From: Pyxidicoccus trucidator
GTDB taxonomy: Bacteria > Myxococcota > Myxococcia > Myxococcales > Myxococcaceae
DNA: 64,000 bases
Assembly: GCF_010894435.1 (NCBI RefSeq)
Contig: NZ_JAAIXZ010000007.1
Span: forward strand, 281,339-345,338
Reading direction: 5' to 3'
Part shown: one piece after another, positions 9,101 through 18,517 of the stretch
Position numbering within the stretch: position 1 is the stretch's first letter
Layout of the letters: each line of letters opens with the position of its first letter
Made by a program: the position numbers and the translations under genes
The notes under the pieces: model-generated
The model's database searches: none
Told to the model about the DNA's origin: nothing
The model's input: the letters and a program-made list of their open reading frames with translations, nothing else

Positions 9101-11331
9101 TCGTTCGCCAGTCGCAGCAGCGTCCACCGCACCAGCGGCAGGCGCGTCACGTCGAACGTGCGGCGCACCTCCTCCGCGATGCGTCGCTTCGCGGCGCCTT
9201 CGGCGTCTGCCTCGCCGCCGAGGTCCACCACCGGAAGGCGCACCTCCCAGGGCGCGTGGATGTCCTGCACCGGGTGCCCGTCCCGCGCGGGGTAGGTCGT
9301 CCTCAGTCCCTCGTGTCGCCGGATGATTTCCGCCAGCGCCCGCTCCAGCACCGGCACGCCCAGCGCGCCCTGGAGCCGCAGAATCATCTGCGCGTTGTAG
9401 GCGAGGTTGTCCGGGGCCAGCTGGAGGAGGAACCAGACCTGCTCCTGCTGGAAGGACAGCGGCAGCGCGTCCTCGCGGGGGCCGCGAAGGAGCGGCGGCG
9501 GCGCGAAGTCCGGAGCCCGCTCGGCCCGCGTGTCCAGGAAGTGCGCCAGCCGGGCCACGGTGGGGTGCTCGAAGACGGCGGACAGCGGGAGGTCCACGGA
9601 CTCCGTCTCGCGCAGGCGGGCGATGAGTCGCCCCGCGAGCAGCGAGTGTCCACCCAGGAGGAAGAAGTCGTCGTGGATGCCTGGCCGCGCGTGGCGGAAC
9701 AGCTCGGACCACAGCCGCGCCAGCCGGGCCTCCGTGGGCGTGTTCGGCGCGGTGAAGTCCCGAGCGGCTTCAGGCGCGGGGAGCGCGGCGCGGTCCAGCT
9801 TGCCGTGCGCGGTGAGCGGGAGCGCCTCCAGCACCACGAACGCCGAAGGCACCATCGGCTCCGGCAGCCGTTCGCGGAGCCGCGCGCGCAGGTGCTCGGC
9901 GGACAGCCCCGCAGCATCAATAGGTGCCACGGACGAAGGCGCACCCTCCGGAACCACGTAGGCGACGAGCCGACGCTCTCCAGGCGCGTCCTCTCGTGGC
10001 ACCACCACCGCCTGCCGCACGCCCGGGAGCTGGGAGAGCACCGCCTCCACCTCTCCCAGCTCGATGCGCACGCCCCGCACCTTCACCTGCGAGTCGAAGC
10101 GCCCCAGGAACTCCAGCCGCCCGTCCGGCAGCGCTCGCACGCGGTCTCCGGTGCGGTACAACCGCGCGCCTGGCTCGGCGCTGAAGGCGTCCGGAACGAA
10201 GCGCTCCGCCGTCAGCTCCGGACGGTCCAGGTAGCCTCGCGCCAGCCCCACGCCCCCCACGCACAGCTCACCCGGCTCCCCCGCCGGCACCGGCTGCCCC
10301 GTGGCGTCGAGCACCGCCACGCTCACTCCCGGCAGGGGACTTCCGATGGAGGGACGTTCCACGTCCACGTCGGTGTCCACCGTGGCGCAGATGGTGGCCT
10401 CGGTGGGGCCGTACGCATTCAGCAGCCGGCGGCCCGGCTTCCACCGACGCGCCAGCTCCGGCGGCAGCGCCTCTCCCGCGGAGATGACCGTCTCCAGGGC
10501 GTCCAGCCCCTCCGGCTCCAGCTGCGCCAGCACCGAGGGCACCAGCGTCACCGTGGTGATGGCCTCCTCCCGCAGCAGTGCGTGCAGCCGGGGACCGGGC
10601 AGCAGGGACTCCCGCAGCGCCAGGTGCAGCGTCGCACCCGCCGCCAGCGTGGAGAGCACCTCGCACACCGACGCGTCGAACCCCGCCGAAGCGAACTGGA
10701 GCACGCGGTGGCCCGGCCTCACGCCGTGCGCCTCGACGACGGCGCCGAGCACCTGGCTCAGCCCACCGTGCTCCAGCAGCACGCCCTTGGGGCGGCCCGT
10801 GCTGCCCGAGGTGAAGATGATGTACGCGAGGTGCTCCGGCGTGACACCCGAGGCGGGCGGCTCCGAGGGCCACCGCGCCACGTCCTCCGCCACGCCGTCC
10901 AGACATATAAAGGATGCGTCCACGTCCGGGAGCCGCTCCCGCCACACCGCCCGGGTGAGCACCACGCGGGGCCGCGCGCGCTCCAGCATCCAGGCCAGCC
11001 GCGCCGACGGGTAGCCCAGGTCCAGTGGCAGGTACGCGCCGCCCGACTTGAGCACCGCCAGCAGCGCCACCACCCACTCCGGCGTGCGCTCCATCGCGAG
11101 CGCCACCCGCTCCTCGGGCCCCACGCCCAGCGCCTGGAGCTGATGCGCCAGCCGGTTCGCCCGCGCGTCCAGCTCGCGGTACGTCAGCGTGTCACCTCCG
11201 GCCACCACCGCCAGCCCGTCCGGCGCGAGCGCCACGCGGGCTTCGAAGAGGCTGTGGGCCAGGCCAGGAGGCTGGGCGGAAGACGGACGGATGTCGTGAA
11301 GGGGGGAACGCGCGGGGGTGTGGGGGGGCAT
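6196..11331 (-). CDS. Nonribosomal peptide synthetase, A-PCP-C-A-PCP (initiation module)
   Basis: Protein of 1711 aa that starts directly with an adenylation domain and no condensation domain, so it probably loads the first residue. Order: A domain (about 25-515), carrier (LGGHSLL, Ser near 563), condensation domain (HHFVHDG near 753), A domain (SFDIAVLE near 1288), carrier (LGGHSLLAARL near 1635). It ends in a short acidic tail (LSDDEVNLLLGIDDL) that could dock to the next synthetase. Pocket residues aligned by eye to GrsA: DACTIAAIC for the first domain (Phe-like, with Cys in place of Trp239) and DILQLGLVW for the second (matches the Gly type). No epimerase. The ATG has no clear Shine-Dalgarno. 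It lies 41 bp after the hydrolase gene and 10 bp before the next NRPS, so all three are probably one operon. Confidence 0.97.
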   Translation of the reverse strand: MPPHTPARSPLHDIRPSSAQPPGLAHSLFEARVALAPDGLAVVAGGDTLTYRELDARANRLAHQLQALGVGPEERVALAMERTPEWVVALLAVLKSGGAYLPLDLGYPSARLAWMLERARPRVVLTRAVWRERLPDVDASFICLDGVAEDVARWPSEPPASGVTPEHLAYIIFTSGSTGRPKGVLLEHGGLSQVLGAVVEAHGVRPGHRVLQFASAGFDASVCEVLSTLAAGATLHLALRESLLPGPRLHALLREEAITTVTLVPSVLAQLEPEGLDALETVISAGEALPPELARRWKPGRRLLNAYGPTEATICATVDTDVDVERPSIGSPLPGVSVAVLDATGQPVPAGEPGELCVGGVGLARGYLDRPELTAERFVPDAFSAEPGARLYRTGDRVRALPDGRLEFLGRFDSQVKVRGVRIELGEVEAVLSQLPGVRQAVVVPREDAPGERRLVAYVVPEGAPSSVAPIDAAGLSAEHLRARLRERLPEPMVPSAFVVLEALPLTAHGKLDRAALPAPEAARDFTAPNTPTEARLARLWSELFRHARPGIHDDFFLLGGHSLLAGRLIARLRETESVDLPLSAVFEHPTVARLAHFLDTRAERAPDFAPPPLLRGPREDALPLSFQQEQVWFLLQLAPDNLAYNAQMILRLQGALGVPVLERALAEIIRRHEGLRTTYPARDGHPVQDIHAPWEVRLPVVDLGGEADAEGAAKRRIAEEVRRTFDVTRLPLVRWTLLRLANEEHVLLHVEHHFVHDGWSAAVFLRELKALYSAFVVGQPSPLPELPIQFADFAAWQRRWQGSPAMEASLAYWRRRLSPLPPPVELPTDRPRSRVPSSRGGELRTELPEALRRELKALCRSQGVTLFMALRATFVALLHRYTGLEDVCVATTVANRRTPELETLIGMMVNTVLLRTDASGDPTFVELLRRVRAVDLEAHAHADVPLVELVRELQPERDAGRMPLFQVMFSFHDSPVPQLEFGGLRGTTVPIGNGSAKFDLNVIVIPEGEQRAGTGAPEDGPVAIRWEYSADLFEQDTVARLAGHFHRLLEAVATSPDSRLSALPLLTEEERRQVLVDWSGPETAALPEPAGLHSAFETWARRTPGAVAVTSGGRTLTYAELDRRAERLARRLVRLGVGPEVRVGLCVERSVDMLVGLLGVLKAGGAYVPLDPGFPPERLAFMSRDAGTPVLVTQAALLPRLRAGDSVRTVCLDSDASELEREDATPAHRTVDPVSTAYVLYTSGSTGTPKGVQVPHGAVARFLAAMAVHPGLTSEDVLVAVTTLSFDIAVLELFLPLSVGARVVVASRDEATDGSRLGALLDACGATAMQATPSTWRLLLESGWKGRRLKALCGGEALPRELATELRARGGEVWNLYGPTETTVWSTVHAVASAPDEGPVPIGRPIPGTRAYVLDTRRLPVPPGVPGELYLGGEGVARGYLGRPDATAERFVPDTFSGRQGARLYRTGDRTRWRADGTLEFLGRVDQQVKLRGYRIEPGEVEGVLCQHSGVREAVTVVREDSPGDRRLVAYVVPSLPAGESSLAAADLRTFVQQRLPEYMVPAAYVLLPALPLTPNGKVDRRALPAPGRDSLAPTSTYVAPRTPDEERLASLWAELLRVERPGIHDDFFALGGHSLLAARLVSRVRAELQVGLTVRHVFDHPTVARLAEALAAQRSRPSDADVIQRAELPVDAAHLSDDEVNLLLGIDDL

Positions 11332-11372
11332 GCAGGGATGTCGAGGCTAGCAGGACTCCCCGACAGCCAAGG

Positions 11373-12266
11373 TCAGCCCGCACCCAGGAGCGCCGCGTCG
11401 AAGTGCTGACGCAGCCGGCGCTCGTACTCCTCGGGTGCCACCTTCGCGTACTCGCCGTGTCCCGCGCCCTCAACCACCCACAGCGCCTTGGGCTCGCACG
11501 CCGCGCGGAAGAGGCTGGCCTGCAGCTTCGCCGGCGCATCCGGGTCCACGTCGCCGTTGACGAGCAGCAGCGGTCGCCCCTGGAGTCGGCACATGCCGTC
11601 GATGGGGCGCACCGCGTCCACGTCCACGCCGGCGCGGCGCAGCGTCCACAGCACGGGCTCCGCGCTCAGCGCGCCCCAGCGGCCATAGCCCGAGTACACG
11701 TCCGCCTCGAGCGCGGGGTAGGCGCCCGCCGCCGCCACCGCCTTCACCCGCGCGTCCGCGCTGGCCACCAGCAGCGAGGTGGTGCCTCCCATGGAAAAGC
11801 CGAACAGGCCCAGCCGCGCCGGGTCCACGTCCGGACGCGCGGAGACGAAGTCCAGCGCCGCCGTCACGTCATGGCGCTCGCGGTCGCCCCACGTCACGCG
11901 GTCGCCGTCGCTGTCGCCATGCGCCCGCAAGTCGAAGAGCAGCACTCCGTAGCCCGCACGGGCGAGCACGCGCGCCTCGAAGAGGAGCTGCGCGCGGTTG
12001 TCCGCGAAGCCATGCACCAGCACCACCGCGGCCCGGTTGCGCGACGGCACGTACCAGCCGCGCAGCGTCAGCCCGTCCTTATTGGTGAAGGCCACGTCCT
12101 CCAGGCCCGCGAGCTCGCCCGTGGCCTCCGGGCGCGTCACCGGCACGTGGGGCGGGTGCAGCAGTCCCTGGCCAATCCGGTAGCCATGGACGCCCAGATA
12201 GCCACCGGCGGCGAGCACCCCCAGCAGTGGGACCAGGATGAGGAGGGGACGGATGCGTGTCTTCAC
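11373..12266 (-). CDS. Membrane-anchored alpha/beta hydrolase, first gene of the NRPS operon
   Basis: 297 aa. A basic N-terminus and one hydrophobic segment (about residues 7-25) suggest an uncleaved anchor or signal, followed by an alpha/beta-hydrolase fold: LVHGFADN oxyanion region, nucleophile elbow GFSMGG, an Asp in VNGDVDPDA and a terminal His in EGAGHGEY. This resembles peptidase- or esterase-type hydrolases (BAAT/dienelactone/S9-like) more than integrated NRPS thioesterases. The start is GTG and the upstream region is pyrimidine-rich with no Shine-Dalgarno, so translation may be leaderless. It is the promoter-proximal gene ahead of two NRPS genes on the same strand. It could release or process the peptide, or simply be a neighbour. 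Confidence 0.88.
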   Translation of the reverse strand: MKTRIRPLLILVPLLGVLAAGGYLGVHGYRIGQGLLHPPHVPVTRPEATGELAGLEDVAFTNKDGLTLRGWYVPSRNRAAVVLVHGFADNRAQLLFEARVLARAGYGVLLFDLRAHGDSDGDRVTWGDRERHDVTAALDFVSARPDVDPARLGLFGFSMGGTTSLLVASADARVKAVAAAGAYPALEADVYSGYGRWGALSAEPVLWTLRRAGVDVDAVRPIDGMCRLQGRPLLLVNGDVDPDAPAKLQASLFRAACEPKALWVVEGAGHGEYAKVAPEEYERRLRQHFDAALLGAG

Positions 12267-12425
12267 GGAGAGTGAGAGGGGAGGGGGGCGAGCGAGAGAC
12301 TAGCCGAGCAATGGCCGGGCCCATCCTTCAACTCGGTTGCTTCACGAGAGGTCGGGCGCTACGCCATACCTTGGCGCCCCAACCACTGTGGGATACGGTG
12401 CCGCTGCCTAATTGGAGTGGGGCTG
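12267..12425. promoter_or_regulatory. Divergent intergenic region between NRPS operon and glycosyltransferase
   Basis: About 150 bp between divergently read genes, so it should hold promoters for the leftward hydrolase-NRPS operon and the rightward glycosyltransferase. No clear -35/-10 or sigma-54 element could be assigned by eye. Confidence 0.4.
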
Positions 12426-13583
12426 ATGCTCGTACCGCGACAGGTTGACCCCCCGGAAACCCCCGCCAAGACGCGCGTGCTGTTCACCCTGGTTTTTCTG
12501 GGCTCGGGTGGCATCGAACGCTCGGTGTGCAACGTGCTGGCGGGCCTCAATCCGGGCCGGTTCGCCACCAAGATGTTCTTCCACCACCGGCCGCATCCGA
12601 AGAGCCAGCAGGACCGCATTCCCCAGCACACCGAGGTGGTGTGGGGCACGGATGCCTTCGTGTACCACCGGAAGATGCTTCCGCGCTTCTTCTGGCGGCT
12701 CATCCAGGAGGCACGCCAGGCGGACGTCATCGTCGCCGGCCAGGAAGGCCGGGCCGCGCTGCTCGCCTGCCTGGCGGGGAAGCTCCTGGGCAAGCCCGTG
12801 GTGGGGATGATTCACTTCGACTGGGGGGCCTTCAGCCGCGAGCAGCCCCGCCGGCAGCTCTGGGGACTGCGCCTCCTCTACCCCCGCATGCGCCGCATCG
12901 TCGCCTGCGGCCATGACTCGGCGAAGGCGTTCCAGGCGCTGGTGCCCGTGAGGCCGGAGCAGCTCGAGGTCATCCCCAACTTCGTGGATGGCGACAAGGT
13001 GCGCGTCGCCGGTGAGGCGCCGCTGCCGGACTGGGCGGTGCCCATCTACCAGAAGCCCGTGGTCATCGCCGTGGGACGGCTGGAGAACCAGAAGGCCTTC
13101 GACGTGCTCATCCGGAGCCACTCGCTCCTGCGCGCGTCGGGCCTGGACCACCACCTGCTCATCCTCGGAGAAGGCTCGCTCCAGGCAGAGCTCGAGGCGC
13201 TGGTGAAGTCCCTGGGCGTGGAGTCCTCCGTCTTCATGCCGGGCTTCACCCCCAACCCCCACGCGCTGATGCGCAGGGCCGCCGCCTTCGCCCTGTCCTC
13301 ACGCTTCGAGGGGCTGCCCATGGTGCTGCTGGAGGCGCTCGCCCTGGGTTGCCCCGTCGTCAGCACCGACTGCCCGTCCGGGCCCGCGGAGCTGCTGGAG
13401 CACGGCCGGCATGGCGTCATGGTCCCCATGGAGGACCCCAAGGCCCTGGCTGACGCGCTGGGTCGCATCATGGATGACGAGGCCTATCGGCAGGACCTGT
13501 CCCAACGGGCGCACAGGCGCTCGGAGGAGCTGTCCGCCGACAGGGCCCTGCGCGCCTGGGAGTCGCTGCTCTCGACAGTCTGA
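12426..13583 (+). CDS. GT4-like glycosyltransferase
   Basis: GT-B-fold glycosyltransferase of about 385 aa, retaining type. The N-terminal half has the glycine-rich acceptor segment (FLGSGGIERS). The C-terminal half has VGRLENQKAFDVLI, the ILGEGSL turn, and the E-x7-E sugar-nucleotide motif (FEGLPMVLLEAL), followed by GCPVVSTDCPSGPAELL. No membrane segment or signal, so probably cytoplasmic and acting on a lipid-linked or polysaccharide acceptor. I prefer the ATG at 12426 because GGAG lies 8 nt upstream; an in-frame GTG at 12417 is the alternative. It stands alone between the divergent NRPS operon and glnS, so its substrate cannot be inferred. Confidence 0.93.
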   Translation: MLVPRQVDPPETPAKTRVLFTLVFLGSGGIERSVCNVLAGLNPGRFATKMFFHHRPHPKSQQDRIPQHTEVVWGTDAFVYHRKMLPRFFWRLIQEARQADVIVAGQEGRAALLACLAGKLLGKPVVGMIHFDWGAFSREQPRRQLWGLRLLYPRMRRIVACGHDSAKAFQALVPVRPEQLEVIPNFVDGDKVRVAGEAPLPDWAVPIYQKPVVIAVGRLENQKAFDVLIRSHSLLRASGLDHHLLILGEGSLQAELEALVKSLGVESSVFMPGFTPNPHALMRRAAAFALSSRFEGLPMVLLEALALGCPVVSTDCPSGPAELLEHGRHGVMVPMEDPKALADALGRIMDDEAYRQDLSQRAHRRSEELSADRALRAWESLLSTV

Positions 13584-13784
13584 CGGCGGCCGGGCGCGCG
13601 GCCCCCCGTCCTTTCGGCCGGGGGATGGAGCAAGTCCTTCCGGATTGTTCTTTCCCGAGGCCCCCGGGAGTGGTCCGCTCCCTCCAGGATGCGGCCCGCC
13701 ACGGGACGCCTCATCCCGGGACGGCGGCCAAGGGAAGGAATCCCTTGCCGGCCCCGGGCGGCTTCAACAGGATTCGCCTCCATC

Positions 13785-15473
<1,689 letters not shown>

Positions 15474-15498
15474 CCTCTTGCCGTCTGAGATTCTGGGC

Positions 15499-16005
15499 GT
15501 CACTTCCACTTGAGTGGAAGCAAGGGCCCCGGGGATGGCTTCCGTCCCTGGGGTCACTTCCACTTGAGTGGAAGCAGCGGGCCCGGCTGCCGCCCCGGGT
15601 CACTTCCACTTGAGTGGAAGCAAGACGCGAGAGGCAGACTGCCCTGGGGTCACTTCCACTTGAGTGGAAGCAGCCCTCCGGCTGCCGTCTCGGTCACTTC
15701 CACTTGAGTGGAAGCAGCCCTCCGGCTGCCGTCTCGGTCACTTCCACTTGAGTGGAAGCAGCCCTCCGGCTGCCGTCTCGGTCACTTCCACTTGAGTGGA
15801 AGCAAGCCTGCGGACGGCCCCCGTCGCTGGGCTCACTTCCACTTGAGTGGAAGCAGCTCTCCGTGTCTGAGAGTTTGGGTCCAGCTTCCACTCAAGTGGA
15901 AGCAACAGAGGCTGGGGCCCCGGTGGGTCACTTCCACTCAAGTGGAAGCAGCACCCCGATGCTGGCGCATGTCCCATGGAGTCACTTCCACTCAAGTGGA
16001 AGTGA
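15499..16005. repeat. Array of 11 palindromes, core CTTCCACT-(TG or CA)-AGTGGAAG
   Basis: Eleven 18-bp cores start at 15503, 15557, 15603, 15653, 15697, 15741, 15785, 15836, 15885, 15931 and 15985. All have identical 8-bp arms. The first eight have centre TG and the last three have centre CA. Most carry GTCA on the left and GCA on the right regardless of centre. The last copy extends to 11-bp arms with flanking TCA/TGA. Start-to-start spacing is 44-54 bp, about one hairpin per 48 bp. The segments after copies 4, 5 and 6 are identical, so three 44-bp units arose by tandem duplication; the other intervening segments differ. The array fills the gap between the 3' ends of glnS and a convergent small gene, like REP/BIME elements. 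Spacing is not a multiple of three, so it is not a coding repeat. Confidence 0.95.
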
Positions 16006-16011
16006 GTCCGG

Positions 16012-16218
16012 CTACGGCTCGGAGGGGAGCTTGCCGGCGCACGCTCCCTGGCCGACAGCCTTCGGCACAGGAGCCGCAGGCACCCGGCAGGCGGCATGGC
16101 CGAGGATGACGTCTCCATCGACGGTGCTCGTCGGCGTGGGCGTCCACCCCGCGGCGAGCCTCGCGTCCAGGAGTTCATCGGCCTTCGGTTGGTGGTCCCA
16201 CACGGAGACCGCGTTCAC
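16012..16218 (-). CDS. Hypothetical small protein (68 aa)
   Basis: Short frame with GTG start 9 bp after the stop of the upstream 72-aa gene, suggesting a two-gene unit. The first two thirds (NAVSVWDHQPKADELLDARL) have the G/C-rich third positions of real genes here. The last third is richer in Ala/Pro/Gly and less convincing. Not recognised; no membrane segment or signal. Its stop lies 9 bp from the edge of the palindrome array. It could be a decayed remnant. Confidence 0.45.
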   Translation of the reverse strand: MNAVSVWDHQPKADELLDARLAAGWTPTPTSTVDGDVILGHAACRVPAAPVPKAVGQGACAGKLPSEP

Positions 16219-16227
16219 CCCGCCCAG

Positions 16228-16446
16228 TCAGGTGGTGTCGAAGACGAGGTATCTCTCGCCTTCCCAGGGCACCACGACGTCATGGGTGAACTCGTCCTGC
16301 ACCACCACCTCGGCCACGTCGCGAGGCGGCGTATGCGCGAAGCCCCAGCGCACCACGTCCTGGAGGAGGGTGAGTGGCGCGAGCTCCCGCTCCAGCGCGG
16401 CGCGCAGGTCCGCGGGCAGTCGGGAGTGGTCAATCAGCGGCACCAT
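16228..16446 (-). CDS. Hypothetical small protein (72 aa)
   Basis: 72 aa, acidic, beginning MVPLIDHSRLPADLRAALER and ending GERYLVFDTT, with regular G/C-biased third positions. A GGAGG lies 11 nt before the ATG. Not recognised; the middle (VVQDEFTHDVVVPW) looks like beta strands, with a helical N-terminal half. No signal peptide or membrane segment. It reads toward the palindrome array, followed by the 68-aa frame, and is divergent from the next large gene. Confidence 0.6.
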   Translation of the reverse strand: MVPLIDHSRLPADLRAALERELAPLTLLQDVVRWGFAHTPPRDVAEVVVQDEFTHDVVVPWEGERYLVFDTT

Positions 16447-16630
16447 GCGGCAGTATACCTCCGCTCACGGTGTCCCGCCGACCGCTCCCTCCGCTGCCCG
16501 CCCCGGACTTCCGCGCGGGACATCCAGCCAGGCAAGACGGCAGGGTCGGTTGAATCACGACCTCGCGAAGTCCACTCCTCCTGTCAGGCCAGGGACATTC
16601 CGCCCTGCCTTTCGAGGAGGCTCACGCGCC

Positions 16631-17800
16631 ATGGCCTGCGGCACGCTCCCACGCTTGTGGTCGCCGCCCACCCAGGCGCAGGTGGACGCCATCATCCGCA
16701 TGGAGGACCCGGTCCTCCGCAACCTCCACATCACCCAGGCGTACCACGTGCTGAAGGTGGCCCTCACGGACGTCTTCGGCGAGGAGGACGTCAACTGGTG
16801 TGGCTTCTCCACGTGGGCGTCGAAGACCGCGGGCGCCTTCATCCGCAAGGACGTGCTGCCTTCGCTGCTCGGAGAGTTGCTGGAGCGCGCGGACGCGGTG
16901 ACGCGCAGCATCGCCGAGCTGCAGGACCGGCTGCTCGGCGCGTGGGGTGCCTCCGTGGGCGTCCAGTTCGTGCTGGCGCGGACGCTGGAGGACATCACCG
17001 ACGAGGTGGCCCGCCATGCGGCGCGCGGAAACTTCATTGTCTTCGAGGAGCTGGGGCCGCTCTACACGGACATCCTGGAGCGCTTCACCGGCATCGAGAG
17101 TCCGGACCCGTCCCGGCTCCAGCAGGTGCTGTCCCGGCTGTCCCCCGGGCCGGTGGAGGAGGGCGGGCAGGACCTGCTCATCCGCGCGGTGAAGGCGTAC
17201 TTCGAGGCGATATTCACGCAAGACAGGAAGGCCCGCGCGGAGCTCATGTTCCTGGGCAACGCACTGGCGGGCTACCACGAGCAGACCCGGCTGCAGGGGC
17301 CCGTCCTGGCCGCGCTGAACGCGCCGCTGCGCGAGGTGTTCCTGGACAACCTGGTGGAGTTCACCCGCTCTGACCCGAGCCGCCGCGTGCGCGGCATGCC
17401 CGAGTGGGGCCTGCGAGGCGCCTTCACGCCGCTGGCCACCCGCCTGGAGCGCATCTGGCGCGAGCTGGCCACCCGCACGCTGATGCGAATCGAGCTGCCG
17501 GACATGACGCTGCGGCTGGGCGAGGACATTCCCGCGCTCACCTCGGAACGGGACTTCCCGCCGCTGCTGACGCACCTGGAGCACCCGGAGCTGGTGGCGC
17601 TCATGGCCGAGCTGGACCGCACGCCGGACGACACGGCGGGCAGCGCGGCGCGGGACTGGGGCAGCCTGAGCGACAGGATGAACCTCATCGTGGACCTGTT
17701 CCGCACGCGGCAGCAGGACCGGCTCCTGTATGACCAGCCCTTCACCTTCCTCCAGGTGGACGCGTTCCAGGAGGGGCGGGTGCCGCACGGGCGGCTATGA
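16631..17800 (+). CDS. Conserved-looking hypothetical protein (389 aa)
   Basis: 389 aa, soluble, largely helical by composition, no signal peptide. A strong Shine-Dalgarno (GAGGAGG) precedes the ATG. The N-terminal half contains NWCGFSTWASKTAGAFIRKD, a distinctive W/C/K-rich segment that looks conserved or functional, followed by a long helical region and a C-terminal part rich in charged residues. I do not recognise a named family. The final bases overlap the 3' end of the convergent acetyltransferase gene (17795-17800), so the two transcripts must overlap. Confidence 0.85.
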   Translation: MACGTLPRLWSPPTQAQVDAIIRMEDPVLRNLHITQAYHVLKVALTDVFGEEDVNWCGFSTWASKTAGAFIRKDVLPSLLGELLERADAVTRSIAELQDRLLGAWGASVGVQFVLARTLEDITDEVARHAARGNFIVFEELGPLYTDILERFTGIESPDPSRLQQVLSRLSPGPVEEGGQDLLIRAVKAYFEAIFTQDRKARAELMFLGNALAGYHEQTRLQGPVLAALNAPLREVFLDNLVEFTRSDPSRRVRGMPEWGLRGAFTPLATRLERIWRELATRTLMRIELPDMTLRLGEDIPALTSERDFPPLLTHLEHPELVALMAELDRTPDDTAGSAARDWGSLSDRMNLIVDLFRTRQQDRLLYDQPFTFLQVDAFQEGRVPHGRL

Positions 17801-18298
17801 GGGCTCGGACTCACCGGAGTCGGCAGGCGCCTCGCGCGTCATCTCCACCATGGTGGGGCGCCAGCCCAGCTTGGCGAACATGCGCTGCGCGGGCGCGTTC
17901 TTCGCGGCGACGTGCAGCACCACCCGGGGCACGCCCAGGGCGGTGAGGCGCTTCATCAGCTCCTCGGCAAGCAGGGCGCCCACGCCAGCGCGGCGTCCCT
18001 TCTCCTCCACCCAGATGTCGTGGAACCCGCCGCTGCGGTCCAGCAGGGCATTCCAGTCCACGGCCTCCACGCGGCCGTAGGCGTAGCCCACCACCTCGCC
18101 ATCCAGCTCCGCGACGATGACGACGGCGTCCTTCTTCTTCGCCTCGCGTCCCAGCCACCAGCGGTAGCCGGACTCCACGTCTTCCGGGAGCATGAACCGC
18201 TGTGGGTCGAGGTCATGGTGCAGGCGGGCCAGCGCCGCGCCCATTCGGCCCAGCGCGGGCTCATCCGAGGGTTTCGCGGGACGGAGGGTGACGGGCAT
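17795..18298 (-). CDS. GNAT family N-acetyltransferase
   Basis: 167 aa GNAT-fold acetyltransferase using acetyl-CoA on an unknown amine. N-terminal strand VTLRPAKPSDEPAL, central VVAELDGEVVGYAYGRVE, motif A WVEEKGRRAGVGALLAEELM (acetyl-CoA pyrophosphate loop, R-x-x-G-V/A-like) and the C-terminal VAAKNAPAQRMFAKLGW motif B are all present, so it is full length. The ATG is chosen because GGAG lies 6 nt upstream; a longer in-frame extension lacks support. It overlaps the 3' end of the convergent gene by a few bases. Confidence 0.93.
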   Translation of the reverse strand: MPVTLRPAKPSDEPALGRMGAALARLHHDLDPQRFMLPEDVESGYRWWLGREAKKKDAVVIVAELDGEVVGYAYGRVEAVDWNALLDRSGGFHDIWVEEKGRRAGVGALLAEELMKRLTALGVPRVVLHVAAKNAPAQRMFAKLGWRPTMVEMTREAPADSGESEPS

Positions 18299-18517
18299 GG
18301 CGGGCTCCTGGGGTAAGAGACTCGGACGCCTGCCATACCTGAAGGCGTGCCTGTCCGGTGGGCTCTCCGGCACGCGGAGCGGGGCCGTGGACACCGTGTT
18401 GTCGAGCGGCGGGCCGCGGGAAGCTCAACCTTCGGGCAACGGACATTCCACCCGGTGGGCTCACGCCCACTTTGCCCTCCCGGGGCAGCGCCGGGCGGGG
18501 CAGACTGTTCCCACCCC

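Noticed and set aside
8411-9712. 433-aa minus-strand frame inside the first NRPS
   Set aside because: Frame-shifted shadow of the NRPS, which reads through in its own frame without interruption.
13584-13784. Small hairpin and possible gene between glycosyltransferase and glnS
   Set aside because: Short GC-rich inverted repeats are expected by chance here; no coding bias or ribosome site.
15499-16005. CRISPR array
   Set aside because: Repeats are short palindromes with variable intervals, three intervals are identical, and no cas genes are near.
15752-16630. Plus-strand frame through the palindrome array coding repeated peptides such as SLPLEWKQ
   Set aside because: Repeat spacing is not a multiple of three, so the peptide repeats shift frame; the true gene in this frame starts at 16631.
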